This document shows positions 1 to 7,763 of a DNA stretch of 64,000 nt, in pieces; position 1 is the stretch's first letter, and each line of letters starts with the position of its first letter. The notes under the pieces were generated by a model. That model worked only from the letters and a program-made list of their open reading frames with translations. It ran no database searches and had not been told where the DNA came from. Made by a program: the position numbers and the translations under genes. Origin of the DNA: Psychrobacter sp. FME13 (GTDB lineage: Bacteria; Pseudomonadota; Gammaproteobacteria; Pseudomonadales; Moraxellaceae); assembly GCF_014861395.1 (NCBI RefSeq), contig NZ_RRYV01000002.1, forward strand, positions 1 through 64,000, given 5' to 3'.

Positions 1-180
1 CGTCTATGGGCATCTCACAACTCCATTGTATTCTTGGTCGAAAACAATAGATTAGTGAGGTGCTCTTCTTTTTTCAATCACTTTCGAAGTTGAGAGTGGG
101 GTCAATAAAGACAACTATGTATATGTATAAGGGGTTTGGAGGGTTTGAGGTAATGCGAGGTTATGTCTAAATACAATGAT
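1..180. other. Probable host flank outside the phage attachment site
   Basis: I see no convincing gene here. The stretch lies on the 3' side of the truncated tRNA sequence at 181-203, where host DNA downstream of the target tRNA would be expected. It holds GTCTAAATAC at 165-174, which resembles the GTCTAAAGTT repeats near 26.8 kb, but one such match may be chance. The assignment to host chromosome is inference from the att-like sequence alone. Confidence 0.4.
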
Positions 181-203
181 TGGTGCGCCCACCAAGACTC
201 GAA
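181..203 (-). other. Attachment-site core: 3' end of a tRNA gene
   Basis: Read on the minus strand this is a T-loop (TTCGAGT), the T-stem 3' half CTTGG, an acceptor 3' half TGGGCGC, a discriminator A and CCA. The T-stem 5' half and the rest of a tRNA are missing: sequence to the right is AT-rich and unrelated. A bare tRNA 3' end next to an excisionase-like gene is the classic remnant left when a phage integrates into a tRNA gene. The acceptor would pair with GCGCCCA, as in some tRNA-Arg genes, but the isotype is a guess. The intact tRNA should lie at the other end of the element. Confidence 0.7.
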
Positions 204-217
204 GTTATAATATAAGT

Positions 218-252
218 CACTGATAAATATATATTTATTATATTTATCAGTG
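218..252. repeat. Perfect 14-bp inverted repeat beside the attachment site
   Basis: The arms CACTGATAAATATA (218-231) and TATATTTATCAGTG (239-252) are exact complements with a 7-bp AT spacer. There is no T-run suited to termination on either strand. The place, between the att core and the Xis-like gene, suits a recombination-protein arm site or the end of the leftward operon. The function is not known. Confidence 0.6.
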
Positions 253-293
253 GTTAATACCCTTATAGATACCCTTATTACTAAAAGTGGTGA

Positions 294-524
294 CTAACTA
301 ACGCTAGGTTTGGTCCCAAAGTCAGGATTAACACTCGTATCGCAATCAGGACTCACAATAGCATTAATTTTGGATTTTAACCACTTGTTTGGATTGCCCG
401 GTAAATCGGGCTTAGGAAGAAACCCTGAGTTCAGTTTTCGATAAACAGTATTGTCAGACTTCCAGCCAAAAATATCTTTAATGTCGTTTGTCGTATAGTA
501 AACGCCTGTCATGTCATTCTCCAT
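294..524 (-). CDS. AlpA/excisionase-like winged-helix DNA-binding protein
   Basis: A 76-residue protein. Residues about 10-50 (YYTTNDIKDIFGWK... then ...GFLPKPD) match the pattern of AlpA/MerR-type helix-turn-helix proteins, a family that includes phage excisionases. It is the last gene of the leftward operon and lies next to the att-like tRNA remnant, which favours an Xis (recombination directionality) role. The ATG at 524 overlaps the stop of the upstream gene as TGATG, so I prefer it to an in-frame TTG at 527. It could instead be a transcription regulator. Confidence 0.65.
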   Translation of the reverse strand: MENDMTGVYYTTNDIKDIFGWKSDNTVYRKLNSGFLPKPDLPGNPNKWLKSKINAIVSPDCDTSVNPDFGTKPSVS

Positions 525-667
525 CAAGCCATATTAAAAGAAACACTTGCCTCAACCTCAAACTCGGTTTTGCAGTCGCGGCAAGTCGCTGTTACCACTT
601 CTCCATCCGTAACCTGATCTTGGCAGGTATAACCGCCGCCACATTCAGGACAATTAGCATCACCCAT
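524..667 (-). CDS. Small four-cysteine zinc-ribbon protein
   Basis: A 47-residue ORF (MGDANCPECGGGYTC..., later CRDC). The two CxxC pairs about 30 residues apart are the signature of a treble-clef or zinc-ribbon knuckle. Its ATG lies inside the end of the upstream gene (8-nt overlap) and its stop overlaps the next ATG, so it is well embedded in the operon. The function is unknown. Small zinc ribbons in early phage operons often bind nucleic acid or host proteins, but nothing here shows which. Confidence 0.6.
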   Translation of the reverse strand: MGDANCPECGGGYTCQDQVTDGEVVTATCRDCKTEFEVEASVSFNMA

Positions 668-935
668 TAGACACCTCATCTAAACATTCACGCGCATTGC
701 CAATGGCAGCACGCAATTTGATATTCTCGCCAGCCAAACTTTGGACTCGCTGCCGCAGTGTCGTTAAGTCTTGCTGATCCTTTTTGCGTGCCTCGTCATA
801 CTTATGAGAAAGATGGCTTTCGATGCGCTCAACAAACTTGTAGATGTATGGACGAAAACCCATCGAGCCATCATCAAGTTTTTTATGTTCAAGACCGCTG
901 GAAAGCGCCATCTTGTCTATGCGTTCTTTATCCAC
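660..935 (-). CDS. Hypothetical protein with C-terminal coiled coil
   Basis: 91 residues. The second half (about residues 45-85) is rich in heptad-like Leu/Ile with charged residues, which suggests a coiled coil. I do not recognise the family. It overlaps both neighbours by 8 nt (start with the gene ending at 928, stop with the zinc-ribbon gene), consistent with translational coupling in the leftward early operon. Confidence 0.6.
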   Translation of the reverse strand: MDKERIDKMALSSGLEHKKLDDGSMGFRPYIYKFVERIESHLSHKYDEARKKDQQDLTTLRQRVQSLAGENIKLRAAIGNARECLDEVSNG

Positions 936-1356
936 CTTGCTTCTCCTTCATCGACTCAGCCTTACACTCTTCAAAGTGATCTTGCGCCCACTCAACCGCT
1001 GCATCTTCAAGGCTTTCGATATCATCGGCGTAAAACCATTTCTTTCGATAATAACCCCAGCCGCTAGTCCACGATCTACCACCTTCTCCAAAATGTATAG
1101 GTATGGGTGTGGCAAACTCAGCCAGAAAACCAAACTTGCCCGTGTGATACAACACCTCATAAACGTCCGATGGTTCAATATCGTGGGGTAGGTCTAGCAG
1201 ATCGTAAATACCATCTTCTTCAAGCACAGCGTCCATCAAGTCTTGGCTTGGTCGTTCAGCCAAGCACATATAGATAGGGATAAACCTCTCGCACCTTACT
1301 TCAGCATCAAAAAACCTACCATTCACTTCTTTTTTATTATTCACAGCCGACTCCAT
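928..1356 (-). CDS. Hypothetical phage protein, 142 aa
   Basis: An acidic protein with an aromatic centre (SWTSGWGYYRKKWFYADDIES) and no recognised motif. The frame is open from 1404, but that start would overlap the upstream gene by 68 nt; the ATG at 1356 gives a 20-nt overlap and is my choice. The start is uncertain. It overlaps the coiled-coil gene by 8 nt, so it belongs to the same operon. Confidence 0.55.
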   Translation of the reverse strand: MESAVNNKKEVNGRFFDAEVRCERFIPIYMCLAERPSQDLMDAVLEEDGIYDLLDLPHDIEPSDVYEVLYHTGKFGFLAEFATPIPIHFGEGGRSWTSGWGYYRKKWFYADDIESLEDAAVEWAQDHFEECKAESMKEKQGG

Positions 1357-1588
1357 CGCTTTCATCATCAATTGTAAGCATCGTAAATTCGACGGTATGT
1401 CCAACCTCGGTTAGAGACTCAGCCATTATCGTAAAAAGAACCTTATAGTCTTTCACGCCATATAAAATGTTTTCAGCAGCTTTATCATCTTGGTAAAGCT
1501 CAATGCCGCTTTGAGTGCCAATGTGCGTTAGTTCACGACCATCAACCGAAACGGTCCGGACAACCACTTTTTCACTATTCTTCTTCAT
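1337..1588 (-). CDS. Hypothetical protein, 83 aa
   Basis: It starts at an ATG that overlaps the last 14 nt of the exonuclease gene (ATGAAGAAGAATAG). A longer reading from 1783 would run inside the exonuclease gene and is rejected. The protein (MKKNSEKVVVRTVSVDG...) has a beta-rich pattern and an acidic end, and resembles nothing I recognise. Confidence 0.55.
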   Translation of the reverse strand: MKKNSEKVVVRTVSVDGRELTHIGTQSGIELYQDDKAAENILYGVKDYKVLFTIMAESLTEVGHTVEFTMLTIDDESDGVGCE

Positions 1589-2549
1589 AAAAAGCTCCCA
1601 TGTTGAAATGCTTATTGCACCAAGCCTTTGCATCGTTAGTGTTGTCAAAATAAGCATCATCAACCACTTGCCCGCCAGCTTTCTTGATAGCGATGTACGG
1701 TGCTGGCGCGTCAGGTCTTGAACATATATGATAGCTATCGCCGTTATCAACCTCAGCAATAGCAGGCAAACCGCCTCGCTCATGCCGCCAATTAAGCAAC
1801 TTAATATTATCTACTGCCTGCCGACACGCTTTGATCAAGTACGGCTTGTCTTTGATATTGTCGAAAACCCAGTCAAAGTATTCACGGTCTTTAGGGTGGC
1901 AAGCCACTTCTTTAATCGCCTTGCCATTATGCTTGCCAAAATCAAAAACGATAGGTGTTCTAGCTGATTCGCTGGCAAGATATAACTGTTCCATGCTGGT
2001 GAAGAACCCAATCTCGCATATCTCCTCCAGCAGCCATAGCGTAAACGTCACATCGTAACCAGCGTTATGAGCATTGCGGCAATACTGACGTGCCAGATCA
2101 GGATTAATCGCGTAGGTGAGTGCACCTAGTGAGTGACTATCCAAGTTCGGCAGCAATCGACGCGCCAGCGCTTGCGTGCAAATGCGTTTGTACTGGCTAA
2201 CATCGACGCCAGCATTAGCAGCGACTTGGATATCGAAATCGACGTTATGGCCGATGATATAAGCCTCGCCAACTGGCAGATATTGCGGTACCACCATCTT
2301 ATGATTGCGATAATCTTTTACGTCGTCTGGCGTAATGTGACTGACTGCCATTGCGCCATAACTGATTGCTCGGTCAGGTTTGCAGTTGACTGTGTGGCTG
2401 GCGATACTGCCTGTATCGTAAATAACCTCCGCTGATAAACAGTTATCAGTGTGGTCAAAATAAACATTTCGATACCCAAGCTGTGTCGCTTCAGCCTCTT
2501 TGCTAACATCGGTCGCCTCAAAATCTATAATCATTGCTGGCGTGTTCAT
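1575..2549 (-). CDS. DEDDh 3'-5' exonuclease (DnaQ/ExoX-like)
   Basis: 324 residues. The exonuclease fold covers about residues 1-175 with a complete set of metal ligands: IIDFEATD (D9, E11), HNVDFD (D106) and HNAGYD (H161, D166). Residues about 195-235 (FDFGKHNGKAIKEVA, then DREYFDWVF) match the ExoX-type C-terminal domain. It should remove nucleotides 3'-5' from DNA ends, as expected for a phage recombination/repair set. Its stop overlaps the next gene. A degenerate relative lies 0.8 kb upstream in the operon at 3360-3959. Confidence 0.85.
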   Translation of the reverse strand: MNTPAMIIDFEATDVSKEAEATQLGYRNVYFDHTDNCLSAEVIYDTGSIASHTVNCKPDRAISYGAMAVSHITPDDVKDYRNHKMVVPQYLPVGEAYIIGHNVDFDIQVAANAGVDVSQYKRICTQALARRLLPNLDSHSLGALTYAINPDLARQYCRNAHNAGYDVTFTLWLLEEICEIGFFTSMEQLYLASESARTPIVFDFGKHNGKAIKEVACHPKDREYFDWVFDNIKDKPYLIKACRQAVDNIKLLNWRHERGGLPAIAEVDNGDSYHICSRPDAPAPYIAIKKAGGQVVDDAYFDNTNDAKAWCNKHFNMGAFYEEE

Positions 2550-2959
2550 ACCTTTAATTCCTTATTATTCCGTTGAGCGCGAACCACAATATAGGACTCG
2601 CGCATATTCATATCAGCCGTGCCATTTCTAGCAGCGTCAAAAGCCATAGTAGCGGCTTCTGCGATGCTCTCATTCGTGCCAGCGCTTTGATAGTCGATAG
2701 TCGCAACTGCCTTATCGCCTTTGCTATTAAAGATATGCGCTGTGACTTTAAAGAGTCGCGGCTCGCTTAGTATCTCAGCGCGTTTAGCGTGCCACTCGCC
2801 AACAAACACTGAGCGGTTGCGTACCTCGTCACCGTCTAGCATGTTGTCGAGCGGTATGCGTAGATACCCGTCGTAGTATTCAGCCTTGCCAGCGCTGGCT
2901 TGATTAGCCTTGCGCTGTGCTACCTTCTTGCGCTTATCACGGTTTTTAGCTTTAGCCAT
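2546..2959 (-). CDS. Hypothetical basic-headed protein
   Basis: 137 residues with a strongly basic N-terminus (MAKAKNRDKRKKVAQRKA), which could bind nucleic acid, followed by a mixed alpha/beta body. I do not recognise a family. ATGA overlap with the exonuclease start (2546-2549) indicates coupling, so a role alongside the exonuclease is possible. Confidence 0.6.
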   Translation of the reverse strand: MAKAKNRDKRKKVAQRKANQASAGKAEYYDGYLRIPLDNMLDGDEVRNRSVFVGEWHAKRAEILSEPRLFKVTAHIFNSKGDKAVATIDYQSAGTNESIAEAATMAFDAARNGTADMNMRESYIVVRAQRNNKELKV

Positions 2960-2968
2960 TGGTTGCTC

Positions 2969-3367
2969 CTATGCAAACATATCCATTTGCTTTTTTGTTT
3001 TTGCACTCGACGCTAAGCTTTTGTAGTGCTTGTAAATAGATTGTGCGTCGCGCTGATCGATCCACGCGCAGTTGGTCAAGACATTGACCTGTACTTTCGA
3101 CAAAGCTTCATCGACAACGTGCATATTTTCGATATAATCATCAACTGTTACCGTCACGCTATCTTGCATCTCGCTGTGCCAAGAGTTTGAAAAGTACCGC
3201 CATAACGACACCCTTACCTTATCTTCGTCGCACAGATGAAAGTAAAGATCGTACTTATAACTACTGGTCGGCAGGTGCAGCAAGACACTACCGATATCAC
3301 AAGGTGGTTTTTTAAATAAAACCAAGTGACTAAACTTCGAGCATTCCAACAACTTATCGCTATCCAT
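2969..3367 (-). CDS. Hypothetical protein, 132 aa
   Basis: It lies between the degenerate exonuclease paralogue (8-nt overlap) and the basic protein. It ends in KKQMDMFA, and I see no known motif. It is transcribed with the two exonuclease-family genes and may work with them. Confidence 0.55.
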   Translation of the reverse strand: MDSDKLLECSKFSHLVLFKKPPCDIGSVLLHLPTSSYKYDLYFHLCDEDKVRVSLWRYFSNSWHSEMQDSVTVTVDDYIENMHVVDEALSKVQVNVLTNCAWIDQRDAQSIYKHYKSLASSAKTKKQMDMFA

Positions 3368-3959
3368 GCACCACCTCCAAACTTAACTCATACCAATCCT
3401 GCATCGTGTGCAGGCCATTTAAGATGCTGACTTGCTTAAATACGTGACGCATAAACCCAATGTCGTGACGGCCATGCCAGTTGTGCGGCATACAAGCGAT
3501 AGCGGTGTTTTCGCAAAACTCATAAATCAGCGTCGGTATCGTGTAGCTACCAAGTTTTGGATAAAGCTTTTTGGTGACCGATGACATGCAAATAAAATCA
3601 AAAGCATCGACCGGCACGCCAGCGTTAGACAATAGCTGCATGATCTGCTTTGCGTCGTGACAGACGATATAGTCTGTCTCAACCTTGGCCATAACGTCAC
3701 TTAAGACATTTTTGTAGTAGTCAGCACCGTCCAGCTCTCTGTGATGAATGCCGTACAAGCCTTTTTGCTCGCTTGTGATTGAGCGCCTTACATAACAGAG
3801 ATGATGGCTTTCTTCCCAAGGCTTCTTGGGGTTTACTTCAATAACGCCCTGATTTGTATCAGTGAACATGATCTGCGACGATGCCACCTGCGTCGCTTGG
3901 GCGTACCTGGTTGTGTCGGTCGCCTTGATGTCGATAATTGTTGCCGTTTTTGTGTTCAT
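3360..3959 (-). CDS. Degenerate paralogue of the DEDDh exonuclease
   Basis: 199 residues that align along their length with the exonuclease at 1575-2549 (both begin MNT...IID..ATD and share AQATQ/EATQ, an NAGV block and a KLYPKLGSY/RLLPNLDSH block). The catalytic residues are mostly lost: the first motif reads IIDIKATD (Glu replaced by Lys12) and the second HDAKQI (Asp replaced by Ile106); the H...D pair near 162-166 remains. The ExoX-like C-terminal domain is absent. It is probably not a nuclease; a regulatory or structural partner role is inference. Confidence 0.7.
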   Translation of the reverse strand: MNTKTATIIDIKATDTTRYAQATQVASSQIMFTDTNQGVIEVNPKKPWEESHHLCYVRRSITSEQKGLYGIHHRELDGADYYKNVLSDVMAKVETDYIVCHDAKQIMQLLSNAGVPVDAFDFICMSSVTKKLYPKLGSYTIPTLIYEFCENTAIACMPHNWHGRHDIGFMRHVFKQVSILNGLHTMQDWYELSLEVVHG

Positions 3960-4172
3960 AGTATTTTTTCCGTAGCAAGCTAAGTAGGGACCGCTTACGG
4001 CGGTGAGTCGGATTTAGAATTTACTCGCATACGAGATTCGCTTTCGGCTTGTCTGCCTCTTACTATTACGGTATGCCGAGAGATAGTTAGCAGTCCTCAT
4101 ATCTCCAAAGCATTCTAGGCTTGCGCCTGTGCTGCTGCCGAACTGGTTATTCCAATAAGTTAAAACTGACCG
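3960..4172. other. Gene-free gap in the leftward operon
   Basis: About 210 bp without a supported ORF between the HNH gene and the degenerate exonuclease. It contains several short GC-rich complementary stretches but no hairpin with a T-run that I would call. It may be a leader left by insertion of the HNH gene. Confidence 0.35.
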
Positions 4173-4661
4173 TCAAGCCAGCTTGCGCTCGTCACAGTAA
4201 ATAGGCGTGTTATCTTTGTGCCAAGCCTTATGACACGGATCGCATAACCACATAACATCCAGCGGCTTGTTGTAGTCGCAATGATGGCCGTGTAGGGCTG
4301 ACTCATTGCTGCATAACTCGCATTGACTGGGCTTATGCAATCGACCATCACGGACAGCGTTGTTTACTAGGTCGTGAGCTTTATAGCTACTAGAGTTTCG
4401 CTTTCTCCACTCCTTAACACTTGCTTGTTGCCTATCTTTGCCTTGCTCGGTTTGAGCGTACTCTTTGCGAGCTTGCACACGATGCGGTAGGTTAGCTCTG
4501 TCACGGTCAAACTGCTTATAGTAATCGGCGTTTTTAGCTCGATTGGCTTTAACCCTGCTGCGTATGCACTCTTTACAATCGCCAGTGCCATTTTTACGAA
4601 TAGCCGATTGGTAAAATTCATCGGTCGGCTTGTCGGTTTTGCAGTATCTACAATTAATCAT
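4173..4661 (-). CDS. HNH endonuclease with zinc knuckles
   Basis: 162 residues. The N-terminus has CRYC...CKEC, a small zinc finger. The C-terminus has CELC, HGHHCDYNKP and CDPCHKAWH, a Zn-bound HNH (beta-beta-alpha metal) nuclease fold of the type common in phages. It is flanked by a gene-free gap downstream and lies 9 nt from the SSB-like gene. Such genes are often homing endonucleases; a role in packaging or recombination is also possible. Confidence 0.75.
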   Translation of the reverse strand: MINCRYCKTDKPTDEFYQSAIRKNGTGDCKECIRSRVKANRAKNADYYKQFDRDRANLPHRVQARKEYAQTEQGKDRQQASVKEWRKRNSSSYKAHDLVNNAVRDGRLHKPSQCELCSNESALHGHHCDYNKPLDVMWLCDPCHKAWHKDNTPIYCDERKLA

Positions 4662-4670
4662 TACAGCCTC

Positions 4671-5444
4671 CTAGAATGGGATTTGTTCATCTACTGGACC
4701 ACCGCCATTCATGGCAGGGTTGTTGGCTGGCGCGTTGTTCTGGTTTTGATGCCCCTGCTGGTTCTGAGTAGATCCGCCACGCTGATAGGTGACGCCGTTA
4801 TTCTGCTGACCGCCTTGTGGCTGGCTAGTACGTTGATTGTTATAGCCGCCTCGATTGCCGCCCATCTGTGCATCAACTTCCTTTTCTGACTTCTGCGAGT
4901 AACCAATCAGGCGCTCCATCTGCACCTCAATCTGCTGTGGCGGTGCCTGGTCCTTTTGTTCTTGCAAAGTCTGGCGCTTCTGATTGAAGGCGGCGAACAG
5001 CTGCGTCTTCTTGCGCTTCTCACCGTTGTAAATTTCAAACTCATCAATAAACAGACCAGTGAAGTGCTTGCCCATTAATTCATTGGCCACCGTCATCTGA
5101 GTTGGGACCACCTTGCCAGCCGCAGCATCGTACTTGTCGATATTAGCTTGCGTTGGGGTGAGTGTCGTAACGCCAGTGACCGCCATAATGCTTTGTAGCT
5201 GGTTGTAAAAGCCTTCGATATAACTGCCGTCTTGCTTCATAAACCAAAGAGTGAAGTAACCTTTCTGACCATCTTTGTTGAACACATCAAAAGCCATGCC
5301 GGTTGTGCCAGTGTTGTTTGATACAACAAACTCAGCGCGGCCAATTTTGACTAGCTGCTCAGTATTGCCATCAAAAAACATACCGCCACCGGTGTTGGCT
5401 TTAAGGGCTGCTGTTTCGTTTAGCTGGATAGTAGGGAAGTTCAT
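4671..5444 (-). CDS. Single-stranded DNA-binding-like protein with acidic tail
   Basis: 257 residues. A folded N-terminal part (about 1-165) is followed by a disordered Gly/Gln/Asn-rich linker (about 195-250) and ends in the acidic tip DEQIPF, which resembles the DDDIPF peptide by which SSB proteins recruit partners. The N-terminal part is not an obvious bacterial SSB OB-fold, so it may be a phage-specific ssDNA binder. It neighbours a Sak4-like ATPase, a known pairing of recombination genes. Confidence in the role is moderate. Confidence 0.7.
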   Translation of the reverse strand: MNFPTIQLNETAALKANTGGGMFFDGNTEQLVKIGRAEFVVSNNTGTTGMAFDVFNKDGQKGYFTLWFMKQDGSYIEGFYNQLQSIMAVTGVTTLTPTQANIDKYDAAAGKVVPTQMTVANELMGKHFTGLFIDEFEIYNGEKRKKTQLFAAFNQKRQTLQEQKDQAPPQQIEVQMERLIGYSQKSEKEVDAQMGGNRGGYNNQRTSQPQGGQQNNGVTYQRGGSTQNQQGHQNQNNAPANNPAMNGGGPVDEQIPF

Positions 5445-5465
5445 AAGTAAATCCTTAAATTAAAG

Positions 5466-6125
5466 TTAGGCTGTTTGCGCCTGTTGATTAGGGTTTTTTG
5501 CAATGCCATAGAAGTCGCAGATTGCGTCATCTACAGCGTTTAAATCATTCGGTATCAACTCACTGTTAAACATTTCATGCGGCGTTTTAACAGTGGTGGT
5601 GCCGTCATTCTTGGTCATAAAGTAATGTTCGCCATTACGAATGGTGGTTTGCAGTACGATAGTCACCATGCCTTCAAGTACAATCTTTTCATCGAGCATC
5701 TTGCCCATCGTTTTAATCTTCGTCTTGCCTTCCACCTCTTCGATATGCGATAAAATGTAGATGCGTTGGTCAGGGTGCGTATTATTGATAGCCGTGTTCA
5801 GAATGTTCCAAGCGTTCTGACCAATCCGATTAAAGCGCTGGAATACTGAGTTGCCACCACCTTCATCGGTCACACCGCGCATAAACTCATTGGCCATGAT
5901 GTACTGGAAGTCATCGATAATCACGATAGGCGCTTGAAAGGTTGGCAAACGATCATTAATCTCGTAAGCATTATCCGTGTTCAGCTTTCTAAATTGCTTG
6001 CCGGCTCGAAAGGGTAGCGGCTTACCCATGACGTTGATAACGCCACATAGCGACGGGTCGAGATTTTGCATACTAAAAGACTTGCCCGAACCGCTATTAC
6101 CTAGAATTAAAGTCACGATAGCCAT
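5466..6125 (-). CDS. Sak4-like RecA-fold recombination ATPase
   Basis: 219 residues. Walker A is GNSGSGKS (9-16) and Walker B is IVIIDDFQY (about 68-76). Size, motifs and the SSB-like neighbour match the Sak4 group of phage single-strand annealing/ATPase proteins, related to the RecA core. It should promote annealing of homologous ssDNA during phage recombination. A 56-residue gene upstream overlaps its start (TAATG). A generic AAA_24 annotation would also be possible. Confidence 0.75.
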   Translation of the reverse strand: MAIVTLILGNSGSGKSFSMQNLDPSLCGVINVMGKPLPFRAGKQFRKLNTDNAYEINDRLPTFQAPIVIIDDFQYIMANEFMRGVTDEGGGNSVFQRFNRIGQNAWNILNTAINNTHPDQRIYILSHIEEVEGKTKIKTMGKMLDEKIVLEGMVTIVLQTTIRNGEHYFMTKNDGTTTVKTPHEMFNSELIPNDLNAVDDAICDFYGIAKNPNQQAQTA

Positions 6126-6295
6126 TAGTTACTCTCCTCACTAAGACCAAACACGCTATCAAACTGCGCTAGCATCTGGCCCATCATTTGTTTTTCATCT
6201 TCACTGGCTTGCTCGCTGATATTGTTCGCGAACCAGTGCTGCTCTTCCTGATCCATCCATTCCCATGAGGCTTGATCTTGTTGATACTCACTCAT
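6125..6295 (-). CDS. Small acidic protein upstream of the recombinase
   Basis: A 56-residue ORF (MSEYQQDQASWEWMDQEEQ...). Its ATG overlaps the stop of the HNH gene (ATGA) and its stop overlaps the start of the Sak4-like gene (TAATG), so it is very likely translated. It is strongly acidic and Gln-rich, with no known motif. Confidence 0.6.
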   Translation of the reverse strand: MSEYQQDQASWEWMDQEEQHWFANNISEQASEDEKQMMGQMLAQFDSVFGLSEESN

Positions 6296-6903
6296 AATTG
6301 GCACTCCATCTTATTCGCATGCCATGCAATGCTTTCTGTGAGTAATATCGACTTATTGAGGTCGCTATTTTGTGTATTGGCTGGATTGCGATTATTGACT
6401 ATTGAATTAACCGCACGCGGTATAAGCATCAAGTTGTCGATATTGCAATTAGTTCTATCGTTATCCAGAAACCGCAAGTTATAACCCTTCTTTAGCTTTC
6501 CGTGATGCGCTTCCCAAACCACTAACTGCTTGAGGCGGAATTTGTTAGGCTCTGCGACTTTCACTGTGACATAGCCGTCATCTCTTATTCGTTCGTAGCC
6601 CACAGGCTTATGGTTGTGAGGCACGCTTCCTTTTTTGAATGAAGTTTTGTTAGCACCCATGTAACCAGTAACGCCTTTATTCCATGACTTCTGACCTTTC
6701 TTCATGCGAGTATCGCGGCCATTTGCCCATTTATTTCTTTTGCAAAGACCAGTGATGTTTTGCTGAGCAACATTGCGATTAAATTTTGCATTAAACTTTT
6801 GAGACAGCTCTTTTCTGCTGATACCTGCCTGATTAACTTCTATCCATGCCAGCTCAATATCAGAATAAGCAATAGGGGCGCGTTTGCGACTATCATGGCT
6901 CAT
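6292..6903 (-). CDS. HNH homing-type endonuclease
   Basis: 203 residues. The N-terminus has a helix-turn-helix-like segment (SRKELSQKFNAKFNRN). The C-terminal half (VWEAHHGKLKKGYNLRFLD, then NCNIDNLMLI) is the HNH_3-type nuclease seen in phage homing endonucleases. It lies within the operon with ATGA overlaps, so it is either well domesticated or inserted cleanly. Its target is not known. Confidence 0.75.
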   Translation of the reverse strand: MSHDSRKRAPIAYSDIELAWIEVNQAGISRKELSQKFNAKFNRNVAQQNITGLCKRNKWANGRDTRMKKGQKSWNKGVTGYMGANKTSFKKGSVPHNHKPVGYERIRDDGYVTVKVAEPNKFRLKQLVVWEAHHGKLKKGYNLRFLDNDRTNCNIDNLMLIPRAVNSIVNNRNPANTQNSDLNKSILLTESIAWHANKMECQL

Positions 6904-7144
6904 AGGTAACTCCTTGCGGCATCAAATACTCTTCGAGTTTTGCGGGAGCATGGTCTGCTATCAACTTGGCGCGTTGATTAACCACTCGCTCACCATCAAT
7001 AATTTGCGCTGCAATCAAAGCAACCGCCTTGCTTTTCTTAACCTCTAAATCCAAGTCTTTCTCTTCCATATCTGGATTTAAAAGGCGTTCCAACTGGTCG
7101 TGCAAGTGGCCATTTAAGGCATTGGTACTTCTGTCCTTACTCAT
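6893..7144 (-). CDS. Hypothetical protein, 83 aa
   Basis: A charged, helical protein (DLDLEVKKSKAVALIAAQIIDGERVVNQRAK in parts) without recognised motifs. It overlaps both neighbours by a few nucleotides. Confidence 0.55.
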   Translation of the reverse strand: MSKDRSTNALNGHLHDQLERLLNPDMEEKDLDLEVKKSKAVALIAAQIIDGERVVNQRAKLIADHAPAKLEEYLMPQGVTYEP

Positions 7145-7407
7145 GACTTTCTCCCATACGCTTCCGCGATAACCTTGTTTGCATGTGCCGCTGTTTTGGC
7201 TTTGTCTGACATCTCGTATTCAACATCATTCAAATCAGCATCAAAATCACTGTCCTCGTAGTAACCCGCCAGCATCAACTTGTGACGCTCGACTTGTGCA
7301 TCTTGATTTGCAAATTCGCTGTCTACAGCGTTTGGCGCGACTGCAAAAGCAATGACTGACCATGTTCCAACGGCTGCCAGTAATAGGCTGGCTAGTAACT
7401 TGCTCAC
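7141..7407 (-). CDS. Small exported or membrane-anchored protein
   Basis: 88 residues. A hydrophobic N-terminus (MSKLLASLLLAAVGTWSVIAFAVA) looks like a signal peptide or single membrane anchor, with an acidic soluble part after it. It overlaps both neighbours by ATGA-type junctions. A superinfection-exclusion role is imaginable for such an early membrane protein but is not shown. Confidence 0.55.
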   Translation of the reverse strand: MSKLLASLLLAAVGTWSVIAFAVAPNAVDSEFANQDAQVERHKLMLAGYYEDSDFDADLNDVEYEMSDKAKTAAHANKVIAEAYGRKS

Positions 7408-7700
7408 ATTGCTCTCCTTAATTCACTACTGGTTAATGGGTTGCCTGTCTCGCTGACTGGCACTGCGTATAGGTGCGGCACACCAAGGTCGGATATAAAC
7501 TGCGTACCGTGAAAGCAATGAATGTACGTGACAAACATTTCATCAATTGCATCTGCATCACTAACATCTGACACAGCGCATAAAATCAAACTGTCATCAT
7601 GGTTGCGGCCACGTAAGGCGTCTTTTGCTAATTCTGAACCTGATAGTTCGATTGGGCTGGCGTGTCTGCCAGTGTTGATTCGTTCTAATAAACCTGTCAT
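7404..7700 (-). CDS. Hypothetical protein, 98 aa
   Basis: No known family. A GGAG ribosome site lies in the leader CTACGGAGTAATTAG just upstream, and a similar GTAGTAG/GGAG leader recurs before the gene at 8161. It ends by overlapping the membrane-protein gene. Confidence 0.5.
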   Translation of the reverse strand: MTGLLERINTGRHASPIELSGSELAKDALRGRNHDDSLILCAVSDVSDADAIDEMFVTYIHCFHGTQFISDLGVPHLYAVPVSETGNPLTSSELRRAM

Positions 7701-7729
7701 AATCTAATTACTCCGTAGTAGAGTGTTAT

Positions 7730-7763
7730 GCCCCGATCAGTTCATGCTGATTGGGGCTTTTTT
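7730..7763 (+). terminator. Rho-independent terminator pointing against the operon
   Basis: GCCCCGATCAG (7730-7740) pairs with CTGATTGGGGC (7747-7757, one G-U) and is followed on the plus strand by six T. All nearby genes run leftward, so the T-run is on the antisense side. It would stop rightward transcription entering the operon from the left. Confidence 0.7.

Noticed and set aside
181-203. Complete tRNA gene at the left end
   Set aside because: Only the T-loop, T-stem 3' half and acceptor 3' half are present; D and anticodon arms are missing.
1589-1783. N-terminal extension of the small gene ending at 1337
   Set aside because: It lies wholly inside the exonuclease gene in another frame; the overlap ATG at 1588 is the natural start.
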